Assembly (NCBI GenBank): GCA_047602365.1
Contig: JASGHM010000002.1
Coordinates: forward strand, 124,001-188,000
Length of the DNA: 64,000 nt
DNA from: Piscinibacter sp047602365
Lineage (GTDB): Bacteria; Pseudomonadota; Gammaproteobacteria; Burkholderiales; Burkholderiaceae_C
Reading direction: 5' to 3'
Below, one piece after another: positions 42,547-52,503 of this stretch. The number at the start of each line of letters is the position of its first letter. The stretch's first letter is position 1. The position numbers and the translations under genes are program-made. The notes below the pieces were generated by a model, which was not told where the DNA came from, searched no databases, and saw only the letters and a program-made list of their open reading frames with translations.

Positions 42547-43662
42547 ATGGACAGCGTCGATGCCCTGGTGATCGGAGCTGGCGTCGTCGGCCTCGCGGTC
42601 GGCCGGGCGCTGGCGCGCAGCGGGCTGGAGACCGTCGTGCTCGAGCGCGCCAACGCGATCGGCACCGGCACCAGTTCGCGCAACAGCGAGGTGATCCACG
42701 CCGGGCTGTACTACCCGGCCGGTTCGCTGAAGGCGCGGCTGTGCGTCGCCGGGCGCGAGATGCTCTACGCCTTCTGCGAATCGCATGGCGTTGCGCATCG
42801 GCGCTGCGGCAAGCTGGTGGTGGCCACCTCGGTCGAGCAGCATGCGGCGCTGCGGGCCACGCAGGCCAAGGCCGCCGCCAATGGCGTGCCGCTGCAGTGG
42901 CTGGAGGCCGACGCCGCGCGCGCGCTGGAGCCGTCGCTGCGCTGCAGCGCCGCGCTGCTCTCGCCCGACACCGGCATCGTCGACAGCCACGCGTTGATGC
43001 TGGCCCTGCAGGGTGAGCTCGAAGCCGCTGGCGGCGCGCTGGCGCTGCAATCGCCGGCGTCGGGCGTTTTCCGGGAGCGCGACCGGCTGGTCGTCGATGT
43101 TGGCGGCGACGCCCCGATGCAGCTGGCGGCAGGTGTCGTCGTCAATGCGGCCGGCCTGTGGGCGCCAGGCCTGGCCGCGCGCATGCCCGATCTCGCCGCG
43201 GCGCTCCGACCGCAGGGCTTCCACGCCAAGGGCAACTACTTCGCGCTGGCCGGCCGGGCGCCGTTCAGTCGCCTGATCTATCCGGTGCCGGAACAAGCCG
43301 GTCTCGGTGTTCACCTCACGCTCGACCTGGCCGGGCAGGCCCGCTTCGGGCCGGACGTGCAGTGGCTGCCGCCGGGTTCACCGGACGACATCGACTACAG
43401 GGTCGATCCCTCGCGGGCCGATGCCTTCTACGCCGAGATCCGCCGCTACTGGCCCGAACTGCGCGACGGCACGCTGCTGCCCGCCTACAGCGGCGTGCGG
43501 CCGAAGCTGCAAGGCCCGGGCGAGGCGGCCGGCGACTTCGTGCTGCAGGGGCCGGCCGAACACGGCGTGGCCGGACTGGTGAACCTGTTCGGCATCGAGT
43601 CGCCCGGGCTGACGGCCAGCCTCGCCATCGCCGACGAGGTGCTGGCGCGGCTCAGGCGCTGA
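42547..43662 (+). CDS. FAD-dependent oxidoreductase, L-2-hydroxyglutarate oxidase/dehydrogenase-like
   Basis: A 371-residue DAO-superfamily flavoprotein. It has an N-terminal dinucleotide-binding motif (VIGAGVVGLAVGRALA) and the FAD-contacting TSSRNSEVIHAGLYYP that is characteristic of LhgO-type proteins; PDTGIVDSHALMLAL and IESPGLTASLAIADEV are also typical. Such enzymes oxidise 2-hydroxy acids and pass electrons to quinone. The exact substrate is unproven. It is isolated from other metabolic genes and converges on the RTX gene with an 11-base overlap. Confidence 0.88.
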   Translation: MDSVDALVIGAGVVGLAVGRALARSGLETVVLERANAIGTGTSSRNSEVIHAGLYYPAGSLKARLCVAGREMLYAFCESHGVAHRRCGKLVVATSVEQHAALRATQAKAAANGVPLQWLEADAARALEPSLRCSAALLSPDTGIVDSHALMLALQGELEAAGGALALQSPASGVFRERDRLVVDVGGDAPMQLAAGVVVNAAGLWAPGLAARMPDLAAALRPQGFHAKGNYFALAGRAPFSRLIYPVPEQAGLGVHLTLDLAGQARFGPDVQWLPPGSPDDIDYRVDPSRADAFYAEIRRYWPELRDGTLLPAYSGVRPKLQGPGEAAGDFVLQGPAEHGVAGLVNLFGIESPGLTASLAIADEVLARLRR

Positions 43663-46600
43663 ACACGTAGTCGAGGCTGGACGTCAACGGTGTGCCGGTC
43701 AACGTGGCCAGCAGCGTCAACTCGCTGGCCGAAACCTGCGTGTTGGCGTCGGCCGCGGTGAACAGGTAGACGCCGGTGCTGCTGCCGTTGTCGACGGCGA
43801 ACAGCACGGTGCGGCCGACGGTGTAGGCCGACGTGGCCGCGCCGATCGCCGCCGCCGCAGAGCTGGTGGACAGCGACGCGGCGTTGCCGGTGATGATCAC
43901 CAGCTCGGCGCTGCTCGCGAACCCTCCCGGCCCGCCCAGGCGCACCGCGCCCTCGACCGTCGTGTCGCCGTCGCCGATGCGCAGGCTGGCCTGGCTGATG
44001 CGCAGGTCGTCGGTGCCGGTGACGAAGTCGGTGATGTTGTCGCTGCCGGTGCGGGTGTTGAGCACGAAGACGTCGTTGCCGGAGCCGCCGGTCAGGCGGT
44101 CGGCACCGGTGCTGCCGTTGATGGTGTCGTTGCCCGAGCCGCCGCTGACGGTGTCGTCGCCGGCGCCCGAGGACAAGGTGTTGGCGCCGGCATTGCCGAG
44201 GATCACGTTGGCCTTCGAGTTGCCGCCACCGGTCGTCGCGCTGCCGGTCAGCGTCAGGTTCTCCAGCGTGGCGCCCAGTGTCCAGTTCACGCCGGCGTAG
44301 ACGGTGTCGACGTCGCCGACGGTGGTGCCGATCTCGCTGATGATGTCGCCTGCGGCTGTCGGTGATGTAGGTGTCGCTGCCCTCGCCGCCGACCAGCGTG
44401 TCGTTGCCGGTGCCACCGTCGAGCCGGTCGCTGCCGATGCCGCCGAGCAGGCTGTCGTTGCCGGCGCCGCCGTTGACGGTGTCGTTGCCGGACGCGCCGT
44501 TCAGCGTTGTTGGCGATGCCGTTGCCGGTCAGCACGTTGTTGGTGCTGTTGCCGTTGCCGACGATCGCGGTGCTGCCGCTCAGCGTGAGGTTCTCCAGCG
44601 TGGCGCCCAGCGTCCAGTTGACTGCCGACACCACCGTGTCGATGTCGCCGGCCGTCGTGCCGGTCTCGATGACGATGTCGCTGGATGCGTTGGCGATGTA
44701 GGTGTCGCTGCCGCTGCCGCCCGTCATCGTGTCGCTGCCCAGCCCGCCATCGATCCGGTTGGCCAGCGCGTTGCCGGTCAGTCGGTCGTTGAATGCCGAG
44801 CCGACGAGGTTCTCGAAGTTGCTCAGCGTGTCGCTGCCGAACCCGGTGGCCTGCGCCGTGGTCGTCGCGAGGCTCACCGTCACCGCGCCGGTCGCGTTGG
44901 CGTACGAGACGGTGTCGATGCCGTCGCCGCCGTTGAGCACGTTGTTGCCGGCGTTGCCGGTGATGACGTTGTTCAGGCCGTTGCCGGTGCCGTTGAGGTT
45001 GGCCGTGCCGGTCAGCACCAGGTTCTCGACGTTGGCGCCGAGTGAGTAGCTGATCGAGGCCTGCACGGTGTCCGTGCCGCCGCCGACGGATTCGCGCACG
45101 AAGTCGGCGCGGCTGAGCACGTAGGTGTCGTCGCCGGCACCGCCGATCAGTGTATCACGCAGCAGCGGGTTGGCGACGCGGAAGACGTCGGTGAAGCTGC
45201 CGTTGGCATCGGTCGAGGCCAGGTTGGTGGCCGCGCTTTCGAAGACGATCCAGTCGCCGCCGGAAGAGATCTGCGCGTGCGAGCTCGGGCCGTTGCCGGC
45301 CACCGAGCCGTTCTTCGAGACCAGCGCGATCGCGCCGGTGTACAGGTCCTTGACGAAGATGTCGCGCGTGCCGTTGGTGTCGCCGGCGACCAGCTCGTCC
45401 GAGTAGCTGGTGAAGACGACCCAGCGGCCGTCGTCGGACACCGAGGCCTCGCCGCTGGACAGCGCAACGCCGCTCTCGTCGGCCTTCGAGGAGACGAGTT
45501 TGATTTCGCCGGTCTTGAAGTTCAGTGCGTAGACGTCGGTGCCGTTGGACGTGTCTTCCGCAACCAGGTTGCGTGCCGTCTCGAACACGACGATCGCGTT
45601 CTCGTCGCCGTTGTAGGCCACGTCGGCGTTGTAGTTGCCGTTGTTCGGGTTCGAGACCGGCGGCAGGCCGCCGGTCAGGTTGGTCAGCGTGCCTGCCTTC
45701 ACATCGAACAGGAAGATGTCGCTGTAGCCGTTGGTGTCGCCGCTGCTCAGGTTGCTGGCCTCGACTCTGGAACACGACGAAGTCGCCGTCGGCCGAGACC
45801 TTGGCGTTGATGCTCTCGCCGTTGCCGTCTGTGCCGGTCAGGCTGGTCGAGACGCGGGTGGTCGTGCCCTCGGTCAGATTCTTCAGGAAGATGTCGGTCT
45901 GCGCCGTCGAACCGCCGGCGGCGTAGTTCGAGGTGTCGCTCTCGAACACCACGAACTGGCCGGTGCCGGAGATGTCGGGGTTCAGCGCGCGGCCATTGGC
46001 GGCCAGCGTGCCGCCGGTGCCGGTGGAGGCGCGCACGATGCCGGTCCCCTGCGTGTCGGCGACGTAGATGTCGTACAGGCCGCCGCTGCCCGGGCCGTCG
46101 ACCAGGTTGGACGAGGCGCTGAGGAAGGCGACATAGCGGCCGTCGGCCGAGATCACCGCCGACCCCGCACCGGACGAGCCCGCCTCGCCGGAGGCGTTGC
46201 GGTGCTCGTCGTGCGAGATACCGCTCGTCATGTCCTTGACGATCACGCCGTCGCCGTCGGCACCGAGCTGCGTCCAGTCGCCGTCGAAGGCGACGTAGCG
46301 CCCGTCGGCGCTGACCGAGGCGTGAGTGCTGCTGACCGGCGAACCGGTCGTGCCGTTGCGCGAGACGTGGTTCAGCGGCGCAAGCGCGACGTTGCCGACC
46401 ATCCAGTCCGAGCCGCTGCCGGTGGTGACCAGGTCGGCGCCGTCGGTTCCCCAGACCTGGTTGCTGGTGCCCAGCCCCGACATCGTGTAGTGCACGCCAT
46501 AGGCGTCGTGGAAGCCGTTGTCGGTGCCGTCGCCCAGCAGCAGCGAACTGCCGTCGGCGAACTGGAAGTTCTCCAGTGCCAGGGTGCTCAGGCTCACGCC

Positions 46601-46771
46601 GTCGAGCCAGACCGTCTTGCCGGCCACGGTGAGCGAAATGTTCTCGCCGGAAACCACGACCCGGACCTCGTTGGCGCTGATCGTCGTCGCGTCGAAGCGA
46701 AGCACGTCGGCCAGCGGATCGAAGTCCAGGTGCGTCGCGTCGCTCAGCGCGCTGAAGATGAACACTGCCAT
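43652..46771 (-). CDS. RTX-type calcium-binding secreted protein, three frameshifts as sequenced
   Basis: The protein begins MAVFIFSALSDATHL behind a GGAGGAG ribosome-binding site. It has an N-terminal domain, then TolB/WD40-like repeats (VSADGRYVAF, DIFVKDL), then glycine/aspartate-rich RTX nonapeptides (GGAGDDTYVLSRAD, GNDTINGSTGADRLTGG) and a C-terminal region typical of type I secretion substrates. Single extra bases near 45763-45766, 44506-44511 and 44353-44355 break the frame; removing them gives a continuous 1038-residue protein with conserved repeats across each junction. This suggests sequence errors or very recent inactivation. It has no N-terminal signal peptide; secretion genes are not in the window. 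Confidence 0.78.
44251..44345 (-). repeat. Internal repeat unit of the RTX gene, copy 2
   Basis: It encodes DVDTVYAGVNWTLGATLENL and the following LTLTGS. The nucleotide sequence is closely similar to the stretch at about 44583-44675, roughly 332 bases away. Boundaries are approximate. Confidence 0.65.
44583..44675 (-). repeat. Internal repeat unit of the RTX gene, copy 1
   Basis: It encodes DIDTVVSAVNWTLGATLENL and the following LTLSGS, the upstream copy (in gene order) of the unit at about 44251-44345. Boundaries are approximate. Confidence 0.65.
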
Positions 46772-46862
46772 GCCGACTCCTCCACGGGCGGCCTTCGAAT
46801 GGCCGTTGGGAACGGTTGTAGCGTCTGGGGCGTCAGCGAAGCGTCACGCCGCACCCCTTGTT

Positions 46863-47615
46863 TCAGGGGGGGCTGTCTGCCGCGCCGGGCTGCCAGCGTC
46901 CATCGAGCAGCAACTCGTGCGGCGAGAACTGCGCCTTGTAGTCCATCTTCTCGCTGCCGGCGATCCAGTAGCCGAGATAGACATGCGGCAGCTTCAGCGC
47001 GCGGGTCTGCTCGATCTGCCAGAGCACGTTGTAGGTGCCGTAGCTGGCACGCGCCTCGGGCTCGTAGAAGGTGTAGACCGCCGACAGGCCGTCGTTGAGG
47101 ATGTCGAGGATGGACACCATCTTCAGCGCGCCCAGCGAGCCGTCGTCGGTCGGCTCGCGGAACTCGACCAGCCGGCTGTTGACCCGGCTCTGCAGCAGGA
47201 ACTGCGTGTACTGGTCGATCGAATCGTGGTCCATGCCGCCGCCGCTGTGGCGGCCGGCCTGGTAGCGCAGGTAGAGCTGGTAGTGCTCGGGCGCGAAGCA
47301 CAGCCGCAGCACGCGCGAGCGCAGGTGCTGGTGCGCCTTCCACGCGCGGCGCTGGCTGCGCGTCGGCTGGAAGCCGGCCACCGGCACACGCAGCGGCACG
47401 CAGGCGCGGCAGCCGTCGCAATAGGGCCGGTAGGTGAACATGCCGCTGCGGCGGAAGCCGTTGGCGACCAGGCCGGAGTAGGCGTCGGCGTGGATCAGGT
47501 GGCTGGGCGTGGCCACCTGCGAGCGGGCCATGCGCCCGGCCACGTAGCTGCACGGGTACGGTGCGGTGGCATAGAACTGCAGCGAGGCGAGCGGAAGCTC
47601 TTTCGGGTGCGTCAC
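46863..47615 (-). CDS. bpt: Aspartate/glutamate leucyltransferase (N-degron pathway)
   Basis: A 250-residue aminoacyl-tRNA-protein transferase of the bacterial Bpt/ATE-like family, which adds leucine from Leu-tRNA to proteins starting with Asp or Glu, marking them for ClpS/ClpAP. Characteristic are the N-terminal cysteine motif YPCSYVAGRMARSQ, YCDGCRACVPLRVPV and SRLVEFREP. It starts at GTG 47615, overlapping the stop of aat (GTGA), so the two N-degron transferases are translationally coupled. Confidence 0.93.
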   Translation of the reverse strand: MTHPKELPLASLQFYATAPYPCSYVAGRMARSQVATPSHLIHADAYSGLVANGFRRSGMFTYRPYCDGCRACVPLRVPVAGFQPTRSQRRAWKAHQHLRSRVLRLCFAPEHYQLYLRYQAGRHSGGGMDHDSIDQYTQFLLQSRVNSRLVEFREPTDDGSLGALKMVSILDILNDGLSAVYTFYEPEARASYGTYNVLWQIEQTRALKLPHVYLGYWIAGSEKMDYKAQFSPHELLLDGRWQPGAADSPP

Positions 47616-48385
47616 GGGCCGTTGTCCTGCTCGGCGTCGGCGCCCTCGACCGAGAAACCGAGGTGGCGCCACAGCGACGCATCATAGGTCCAATCGCCGA
47701 TAGTCTCCGCCCCCAGGGCGAGGGACAGGCGCCGCTCGAACTCGGCTCGCGGCAGTTCGCGCCCGCCCAGCGAAGCCAGGTGGCCGGTGCGCTGCTGGCA
47801 GTCGATCATTCCGACACCATGCTCGCGGCAGAAGCAGACCAGCGCGGCCAGCGCGATCTTCGAGGCGTCGGTGCGGTGCGAGAACATCGACTCGCCGAAG
47901 AACATGCGGCCCAGCCCGATGCCGTAGAGCCCGCCAGCCAGTTCGCCGGCTATCCAGGTCTCGACGCTGTGCACCGCGCCCAGGCGGTGCCAGGCCACGT
48001 AGGCCTCGATCATCTCGGACACGATCCAGGTGCCGTCCTGGCCCTCGCGCGGCGTGGCCGCACAGGCACTGATGACGCGGCGGAAGGCCGAGTCGATGCG
48101 GATCTCGCAGCCCGGGCTGCGGATGAACTTCGCGATCGTCTTGCGCAGCGAGCGCTTGAGGCGGAACTCGTCCGTCATCAGCACCATGCGCGGGTCGGGC
48201 GACCACCACAGCACCGGCTGGCCCTCGCTGTACCAGGGGAACACGCCCTTGGAATAGGCCTCGGCCAGGCGCTGCGGCGTCAGGTCGCCACCGGCGGCGA
48301 GCAGCCCCGGCGCGTCGGATCCCGCGGGCAGGGCGCGCCGCGTCTCCGGCAGCGCGTCGTGCGGGCCGCGCAGCCAGGGGATCAC
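47612..48385 (-). CDS. aat: Leucyl/phenylalanyl-tRNA--protein transferase
   Basis: The 257-residue transferase attaches Leu or Phe to proteins starting with Arg or Lys, feeding the same ClpS/ClpAP N-degron route as Bpt. Family hallmarks are GLLAAGGDLTPQRLAEAYSKG, FPWYSEGQPVLWWSPDPRMV, TWIVSEMIEAYVAWHRLG and GMIDCQQRTGHLASLGG. It lies 16 bases after the acyl-CoA dehydrogenase gene and overlaps bpt, so the three may share a transcript. Confidence 0.96.
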   Translation of the reverse strand: MIPWLRGPHDALPETRRALPAGSDAPGLLAAGGDLTPQRLAEAYSKGVFPWYSEGQPVLWWSPDPRMVLMTDEFRLKRSLRKTIAKFIRSPGCEIRIDSAFRRVISACAATPREGQDGTWIVSEMIEAYVAWHRLGAVHSVETWIAGELAGGLYGIGLGRMFFGESMFSHRTDASKIALAALVCFCREHGVGMIDCQQRTGHLASLGGRELPRAEFERRLSLALGAETIGDWTYDASLWRHLGFSVEGADAEQDNGP

Positions 48386-48401
48386 GCGCGCGGCCTCCGG
48401 C

Positions 48402-49592
48402 TCAGTTGGCGAATGCGGCGATGCCGGTGATCGCGCGGCCGAGGATCAGCGCATGCACGTCGTGCGTGCCTTCGTAGGTGTTGACCACCTCGAGGTTGAC
48501 GAGGTGGCGTGCCACGCCGAACTCGTCGCTGATGCCGTTGCCGCCCATCATGTCGCGCGCCATGCGGGCGATGTCCAGCGCCTTGCCGCAGCTGTTGCGC
48601 TTCATGATCGAGGTCACTTCCACCGAGGCCGTGCCTTCGTCCTTCATGCGGCCCAGGCGCAGGCAGCCCTGCAGGCCGAGCGTGATCTCGGTCTCCATGT
48701 CGGCCAGCTTCTTCTGGATCAGCTGGTTGGCGGCCAGCGGGCGGCCGAACTGCTGGCGGTCGAGCACGTACTGCCGCGCGCGGGTGAAGCAGTCTTCCGC
48801 CGCGCCCAGCGCACCCCAGGCGATGCCGTAGCGTGCGCTGTTCAGGCAGGTGAACGGGCCCTTCAGGCCTCGCACCTCGGGGAAGGCGTTCTCCTCCGGG
48901 CAGAACACCCGGTCCATCACGATCTCGCCGGTGATCGACGCGCGCAGGCCGACCTTGCCGTGCACCGCCGGCGCGCTGAGGCCCTTCCAGCCCTTCTCGA
49001 GCACGAAGCCGCGGATCTGCCCGCCATCGTCCTTCGCCCACACCACGAACACGTCGGCGATCGGGCTGTTGCTGATCCACATCTTCGAGCCGGTCAGCTC
49101 GTAGCCACCATCGACCTTCTTCGCGCGGGTGATCATGCTGCCGGGGTCGGAGCCGTGGTTGGGCTCGGTCAGGCCGAAGCAGCCGATCCACTGGCCGCTG
49201 GCCAGCTTGGGCAGGTACTTCTGCTTCGTCGCGTCGTTGCCGAACTCGTTGATCGGCACCATCACCAGCGAGCTCTGAACGCTCATCATCGAGCGGTAGC
49301 CGGAGTCGACCCGCTCGACCTCGCGGGCGATCAGGCCGTAGCAGACGTAGTTCAGGCCGGCGCCGCCGTAGGCCTCGGGAATCGTCGGGCCGAGCAGGCC
49401 CAGCTCGCCCATCTCGCGGAAGATCGCCGGGTCGGTCTTCTCGTGGCGGAACGCCTCCAGGATGCGCGGCGCCAGGCGGCCCTGGCAGTAATCGCGCGCG
49501 GCGTCGCGGACGGCGCGTTCGTCGTCGGTCAGTTGCTGGTCGAGCAGCAGGGGGTCGTCCCACTGGAAAGCGGCATGCTTGGTGGCCATCAT
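48402..49592 (-). CDS. gcdH: Glutaryl-CoA dehydrogenase
   Basis: A 396-residue acyl-CoA dehydrogenase-family flavoprotein close to glutaryl-CoA dehydrogenases, which oxidatively decarboxylate glutaryl-CoA to crotonyl-CoA in lysine, tryptophan and aromatic degradation. Supporting features are FGLTEPNHGSDPGSM, GSKMWISNSPIADVF, and RYGIAWGALGAAEDC followed by the RQFGRPLAANQLIQ region. The catalytic glutamate is expected in TYEGTHDVHALILG. Two adjacent ATGs (49592, 49589) follow an AAGGAGA. It is divergent from an acyl-CoA synthetase gene across 38 bases, suggesting a shared pathway. Confidence 0.9.
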   Translation of the reverse strand: MMATKHAAFQWDDPLLLDQQLTDDERAVRDAARDYCQGRLAPRILEAFRHEKTDPAIFREMGELGLLGPTIPEAYGGAGLNYVCYGLIAREVERVDSGYRSMMSVQSSLVMVPINEFGNDATKQKYLPKLASGQWIGCFGLTEPNHGSDPGSMITRAKKVDGGYELTGSKMWISNSPIADVFVVWAKDDGGQIRGFVLEKGWKGLSAPAVHGKVGLRASITGEIVMDRVFCPEENAFPEVRGLKGPFTCLNSARYGIAWGALGAAEDCFTRARQYVLDRQQFGRPLAANQLIQKKLADMETEITLGLQGCLRLGRMKDEGTASVEVTSIMKRNSCGKALDIARMARDMMGGNGISDEFGVARHLVNLEVVNTYEGTHDVHALILGRAITGIAAFAN

Positions 49593-49630
49593 CGGTCTCC
49601 TTCGTCAGCAGGCATGGTATAGCAGCGGGC

Positions 49631-51157
49631 ATGAGCTCCCTGATCGCCGACACCGTCTTCGCCACCATCGCCGAATGCATCCGCCGCCACGCGCAGGACC
49701 GGCCGACGGCGCTGGCGCTGGCCGACGACGGTGCTTCGCTGAGCTACACCGCGCTCGACGCCCTGATGGACCGCGTCGCCGCCGCGCTGCAACGCGATGG
49801 CCTGAAGCCGGGCGACGCGATCGCGCTGTGCGCCGCGCCCTCGGCGACTCAGGCGGCGATCTTCCTCGGCGCGCTGCGTGCCGGCGTGGTGGTGGCGCCG
49901 CTCGCCCCGGGCAGCACGCCGGCGGCGCTGGCGCGCATGCTGGCCGATGCACAGGCGCTGCGCCTGTTCGTCGACGCCACGACGGCGGCCGAGTTTGCCG
50001 GCAGCACGCTGCCGGTGACACACATCGACGACGGGCTCGACGCCTGGCTGGCTCCGGCCGGCGCCGTCCCGACGGCGGTGGCGATCGGCCCGGGCGCGCC
50101 CTTCAACATCATCTATTCCTCCGGCACCACCGGCGAGCCCAAGGGCATCGTGCAGCCGCACGGCATGCGCTGGGCCCACGTCAGGCGCGGCCTGCCCTAC
50201 GGCTACGGGCCGGCGGCGGTGACGCTGCTGGCCACGCCGCTGTACTCGAACACCACGCTGGTGGTGTTCTTCCCGTCGCTTGCCTTCGGTGGCGCGGTGG
50301 TGCTGATGTCGAAGTTCGACGCGCGCCGCTACGCCGAGATCGCGCAGCGCATGCGCGCGACGCACACGATGCTGGTGCCGGTGCAGTACCAGCGCCTGAT
50401 GGCGCTGCCGGACTTCGAGACCTTCGATCTGCGCAGCTTCCACATGAAGTTCTGCACCAGCGCGCCGTTCCCGGCGGCGCTGAAGGCCGACGTGCTGAAG
50501 CGCTGGCCAGGCGGGCTGGTCGAGTTCTACGGCATGACCGAGGGTGGCGGCACCTGCATCCTCGAGGCGCATGCGCATGCCGACAAGCTGCACACCGTCG
50601 GCCGGCCCGCGCCCGGCACCGATATGCGGCTGATGGACGAGGCGGGCCGGGAACTGCCGCCCGGATCGACCGGCGAGGTGGTCGGCCATTCTCCCGGCAT
50701 GATGGTCGGCTACCACCGCCGACCCGAGGCGACGCGGGAAGCGGAGTGGTTCGACGCCAGCGGCAAGCGCTTCATCCGCACCGGCGACGTCGGCCGCTTC
50801 GACGCCGACGGCTTCCTGGTGCTGATGGACCGGCGCAAGGACATGATCATCTCCGGCGGCTTCAACATCTATCCGAGCGACCTGGAGGCACAGCTGCGCG
50901 AGCACCCGGCGGTGGACGACGCTGCGGTGGTCGGGGTGCCGTCGCCCGATTGGGGCGAGACGCCGGTGGCCTTCGTCGTGTGCCGCGCCGGACACGACGA
51001 AGACGGCCGAGAGCGCTGCGCCAATGGCTCAACGCAGCGTGTCGGCAAGACGCAGCGCCTGGCCGCGCTGCATCGGGTCGACGAACTGCCGCGCAGCGCC
51101 ATCGGCAAGGTGCTCAAGCGCGAGTTGCGCGAGCGGCATGCGAAGATGCCGCCATGA
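49631..51157 (+). CDS. AMP-dependent acyl-CoA synthetase; short scrambled stretch as sequenced
   Basis: A 508-residue class I adenylate-forming enzyme: P-loop YSSGTTGEPKGIVQPHG, EFYGMTEGGG, RTGDVGRFDADGFL and DMIISGGFNIYPSDLE, with the C-terminal lysine in LPRSAIGKVLKRELRE. The substrate is unknown, probably a short or medium organic acid. Between 51003 and 51039 the frame is shifted and restored: three extra single bases turn an expected GHDEDAEALRQWLNA-like stretch into an unrelated one without breaking the gene, so about 13 residues are unreliable. It is divergent from gcdH, and its stop overlaps the start of the following NADH dehydrogenase gene (51154-51157). Confidence 0.85.
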   Translation: MSSLIADTVFATIAECIRRHAQDRPTALALADDGASLSYTALDALMDRVAAALQRDGLKPGDAIALCAAPSATQAAIFLGALRAGVVVAPLAPGSTPAALARMLADAQALRLFVDATTAAEFAGSTLPVTHIDDGLDAWLAPAGAVPTAVAIGPGAPFNIIYSSGTTGEPKGIVQPHGMRWAHVRRGLPYGYGPAAVTLLATPLYSNTTLVVFFPSLAFGGAVVLMSKFDARRYAEIAQRMRATHTMLVPVQYQRLMALPDFETFDLRSFHMKFCTSAPFPAALKADVLKRWPGGLVEFYGMTEGGGTCILEAHAHADKLHTVGRPAPGTDMRLMDEAGRELPPGSTGEVVGHSPGMMVGYHRRPEATREAEWFDASGKRFIRTGDVGRFDADGFLVLMDRRKDMIISGGFNIYPSDLEAQLREHPAVDDAAVVGVPSPDWGETPVAFVVCRAGHDEDGRERCANGSTQRVGKTQRLAALHRVDELPRSAIGKVLKRELRERHAKMPP

Positions 51158-52488
51158 GCTCCTCCGACGTCGCCGACCCTTCGCTGCACCGCATCGTCAT
51201 CGTCGGCGGAGGGGCCGGTGGCCTGGAGCTGGCCACGCGGCTCGGCGACCGGCTCGGCAAGAAGGGCCGCGCCCACATCACGCTGATCGAGAAGGCGCGC
51301 ACCCATTTCTGGAAGCCGCACCTGCACGAGATCGCAGCCGGCAGCGCCGACCTGCACAGCCATGCCACCGACTACCTGGCGCAATCGCACTGGCACGGCT
51401 TCCGCTACCGTGTCGGCGAGATGGTCGGGCTGGACCGCGAACGGCGCGAGGTCATCGTCGCGCCGGCCATCGACGAGGAGGGTGCGCCCATCACGCCGCC
51501 CTACACGCGCGGCTACGACACGCTGGTGATGGCGGTCGGCAGCCTGACCAACGACTTCGGCACACCCGGCGTCGCCGAGCACGCGATCGCACTGGAGACG
51601 CCGACGCAGGCCGAACGTTTCCACCGCCGCCTCGTCAACGCCTGCATCCGCGCCCACATGCAGAACGAGCCGCTGACGCCGCGCCAGCTGCAGGTGGCGA
51701 TCATCGGCGCCGGCGCCACCGGCGTCGAGCTGGCCGCCGAACTGCACAAGGCGACACGCGCGCTGGTGTCCTACAACCTCGACCGCATCGACCCCGAGCG
51801 CGACATCCGCCTGAACCTGATCGAGGCCGGGCCACGCATCCTGCCGGCGCTGCCGGAACGCATCTCGGGTGCCGCCCACAAGCTGCTCGCCGGGCTGGGT
51901 GTGAAGGTGCATACCGCGTCGCGGGTCACCTCGGTCAGCGCCGAGGGCGTGCACCTGGCCAGCGGCGAGACGATTCCCGCCGAACTGATCGTCTGGGCGG
52001 CGGGCGTCAAGGCGCCGGAGTTTCTCAAGGACCTCGGCGGCCTGGAGAACAACCGCCTGAACCAGCTGGTCGTCGGGCCGACGCTGCAGAGCACGCGCGA
52101 CCCGAACGTGTTCGCGCTCGGCGACTGTGCCGCCGCGCCCTGGCTGGGCCACGAGGGCAACGTGCCGCCGCGCGCCCAGGCGGCGCACCAGCAGGCTTCG
52201 CACCTGGTCAAGCAGCTGGCGCGCCGCATCGACGGCAAGCCGCTGCAGCCCTGGCGCTACCGCGACTTCGGCTCGCTGGTCTCGCTGGGCGAGTACAGCA
52301 CCGTCGGCAACCTGATGGGCTCGCTGGTCGGCGGCAACCTGTGGGTCGAGGGCCTGTTCGCGCGCACCATGTACCTGTCGCTGTACAAGATGCATGAACT
52401 GGCGCTGCACGGCTTCTGGCGCACCGCGCTGGGCTCGCTGAGCCGGCTGATGACGCGCAGCACCGAGCCGCGCGTCAAGCTGCACTGA
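51154..52488 (+). CDS. ndh: Type II NADH:quinone oxidoreductase
   Basis: A 444-residue single-subunit flavoprotein that passes electrons from NADH to quinone at the inner membrane without pumping protons. Two dinucleotide-binding motifs are seen: VIVGGGAGGLELATRLG for FAD and IIGAGATGVELAAELHKA for NADH. The second FAD contact is NVFALGDCAAAP, and the C-terminal amphipathic part (LFARTMYLSLYKMHELAL) is the membrane-binding region of the family. The start is fixed by the overlap with the upstream ligase. It converges on the ParA-like gene with a gap of 15 bases. Confidence 0.92.
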   Translation: MSSSDVADPSLHRIVIVGGGAGGLELATRLGDRLGKKGRAHITLIEKARTHFWKPHLHEIAAGSADLHSHATDYLAQSHWHGFRYRVGEMVGLDRERREVIVAPAIDEEGAPITPPYTRGYDTLVMAVGSLTNDFGTPGVAEHAIALETPTQAERFHRRLVNACIRAHMQNEPLTPRQLQVAIIGAGATGVELAAELHKATRALVSYNLDRIDPERDIRLNLIEAGPRILPALPERISGAAHKLLAGLGVKVHTASRVTSVSAEGVHLASGETIPAELIVWAAGVKAPEFLKDLGGLENNRLNQLVVGPTLQSTRDPNVFALGDCAAAPWLGHEGNVPPRAQAAHQQASHLVKQLARRIDGKPLQPWRYRDFGSLVSLGEYSTVGNLMGSLVGGNLWVEGLFARTMYLSLYKMHELALHGFWRTALGSLSRLMTRSTEPRVKLH

Positions 52489-52503
52489 ACGAAACGAAGA
52501 GGG

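Noticed and set aside
43652..44416. Separate short RTX gene starting at 44416
   Set aside because: Its first 15 or so codons are out of frame with the repeats; sequence continuity shows it is the 3' end of the larger RTX gene after a frameshift.
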